NCBI GenBank assembly: GCA_050050175.1
Contig: JASFUT010000068.1
Location: 1 to 12,722 of the forward strand
Length of the DNA stretch: 12,722 nucleotides
Direction of reading: 5' to 3'
Origin: CAVQCX01 sp050050175
Lineage (GTDB): Bacteria; Pseudomonadota; Gammaproteobacteria; Chromatiales; Chromatiaceae
Position numbers and translations under genes: made by a program. Below the pieces are notes generated by a model. The model was given only the letters and a program-made list of their open reading frames with translations, had not been told where the DNA came from and did no database searches. This document shows positions 12,165-12,722 of the stretch, one piece after another. Numbering within the stretch: the stretch's first letter is position 1; every line of letters begins with the position of its first letter.

Positions 12165-12722
12165 TCAGGTCCCCCGTGCGGGGGGGAGCCGGAAGCTGAA
12201 CGTGGTGCCCCGCCCCGGGGCGCTGTCCACGTCGATGGTGCTGCCGTGGAGCTGGACGATGCGGCTGGCGATGGCCAGGCCCAAGCCGACGCCCTCGGGG
12301 GCCCCCGCGTGGCGCCCGTCGCCGCGGTAGAAGCGCTCGAACACCCGGCCGACGTCCTTGCGTGCGATGCCGCGCCCCGTGTCGGCCACGCGGGTGAGCA
12401 CGCCGTCCTCCCCCGGCTCGAGGGACAGGCTGACCGTCCCGCCCGCGGGGGTGTACTTGATGGCGTTCTCGATCAGGTTCTCGAGGAGCCGCTCGACCAG
12501 GCCGATGTCGCCGGAGACGAAGGTCGTGGCCTCCGGTATCCGGGTCTCGAGCCTCAGCCCTCTGGATTGCGCCTCGGGCCGGAACTGCTGCGCCACGTCC
12601 TGAACCAGCTCGCCCAGGGAGAAGGTCTCGGAATGCAGGCGGGTGTCGCGGCTGTCCAGGGTCGCCAGCTCGAAGAGCTCCTCGATCAGGCGCCCGAGGC
12701 GGCGGCTGTGCTTCAACGCCAG
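12165..12722 (-). CDS. Sensor histidine kinase, C-terminal part (N-terminus beyond window)
   Basis: The last 185 residues and stop codon of a sensor kinase are present; the frame runs on past base 12722. The first visible residues (LALKHSRRLGRLIEELFELATLDS) are the second helix of the dimerisation domain. The HATPase_c domain follows: N box NLIENAIKYTP (Asn82, Asn86 of the visible part), G1 box DTGRGI (from Asp114), F box FERFYRGD, G2 box GVGLGLAI (144-151), and a GRGTTFSFRLP end. All ATP-binding boxes are intact. The phosphoacceptor His and the sensor domain lie outside the window, as presumably does the response regulator gene. It is the orthodox OmpR-partner type judging by ELFELATLDS. About 150 bases without an evident gene separate it from the DUF6632-like gene. 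Confidence 0.93.
   Translation of the reverse strand: MALKHSRRLGRLIEELFELATLDSRDTRLHSETFSLGELVQDVAQQFRPEAQSRGLRLETRIPEATTFVSGDIGLVERLLENLIENAIKYTPAGGTVSLSLEPGEDGVLTRVADTGRGIARKDVGRVFERFYRGDGRHAGAPEGVGLGLAIASRIVQLHGSTIDVDSAPGRGTTFSFRLPPARGT

Noticed and set aside
1..12722. Search for a defence island, prophage, insertion sequence or CRISPR array
   Set aside because: No transposase, integrase, nuclease, toxin-antitoxin pair or regularly spaced repeats could be found; the gene set looks chromosomal and housekeeping or adaptive.

Overview
The window is about two thirds G+C with strong third-position GC bias. Its gene content (multi-PAS GGDEF-EAL protein, cytochrome P460, Sel1-repeat lipoprotein, HxlR regulator, sensor kinase) suggests the chromosome of a high-GC, free-living proteobacterium, most likely a gammaproteobacterium. 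That placement is inference from gene families and base composition only. I see no rRNA, tRNA, CRISPR array, insertion sequence, phage gene or recognisable defence or biosynthetic cluster. No stretch longer than 300 bases lacks a gene; the longest gaps are about 260 bases and hold regulatory-looking sequence.

Left part (1-4175, all minus strand). Reading in the direction of transcription: a lipoprotein made almost entirely of Sel1 repeats (4175-2814), then a two-gene unit of a DUF3592 membrane protein (2594-2058) and a large exported protein with a gluzincin-type zinc site, HELFH plus a downstream glutamate (2046 to beyond base 1). The metallopeptidase-like gene starts 11 bases after the DUF3592 stop codon, and its ribosome binding site overlaps that stop, so the two are very likely co-translated.

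Middle part (4436-9118, minus). One 4.7-kb gene encodes a membrane-bound c-di-GMP enzyme: two N-terminal membrane helices, a periplasmic sensor loop between two further helices, PAS-GAF-PAS-PAS-PAS, then GGDEF and EAL domains. Both enzyme motifs and the RxxD product-inhibition site are intact.

Right part (9119-12722). A regulatory region with an inverted repeat, a 10-bp direct repeat and a perfect TATAAT precedes a 58-residue DUF3330 zinc-finger-like protein (plus). An HxlR-family regulator (minus) and an exported cytochrome P460 (plus) are divergent and share a 98-bp region that contains a repeated octamer, a good operator candidate. Next come a stand-alone class I glutamine amidotransferase (plus), a DUF6632-like membrane protein broken by one frameshift (minus), and the C-terminal half of a sensor histidine kinase (minus, runs off the end).

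The genes do not form one evident pathway. The tightest functional units are DUF3592 plus metallopeptidase, and HxlR plus cytochrome P460. The least described items are the exported metallopeptidase-like protein and the repeat-controlled promoter of the DUF3330 gene.
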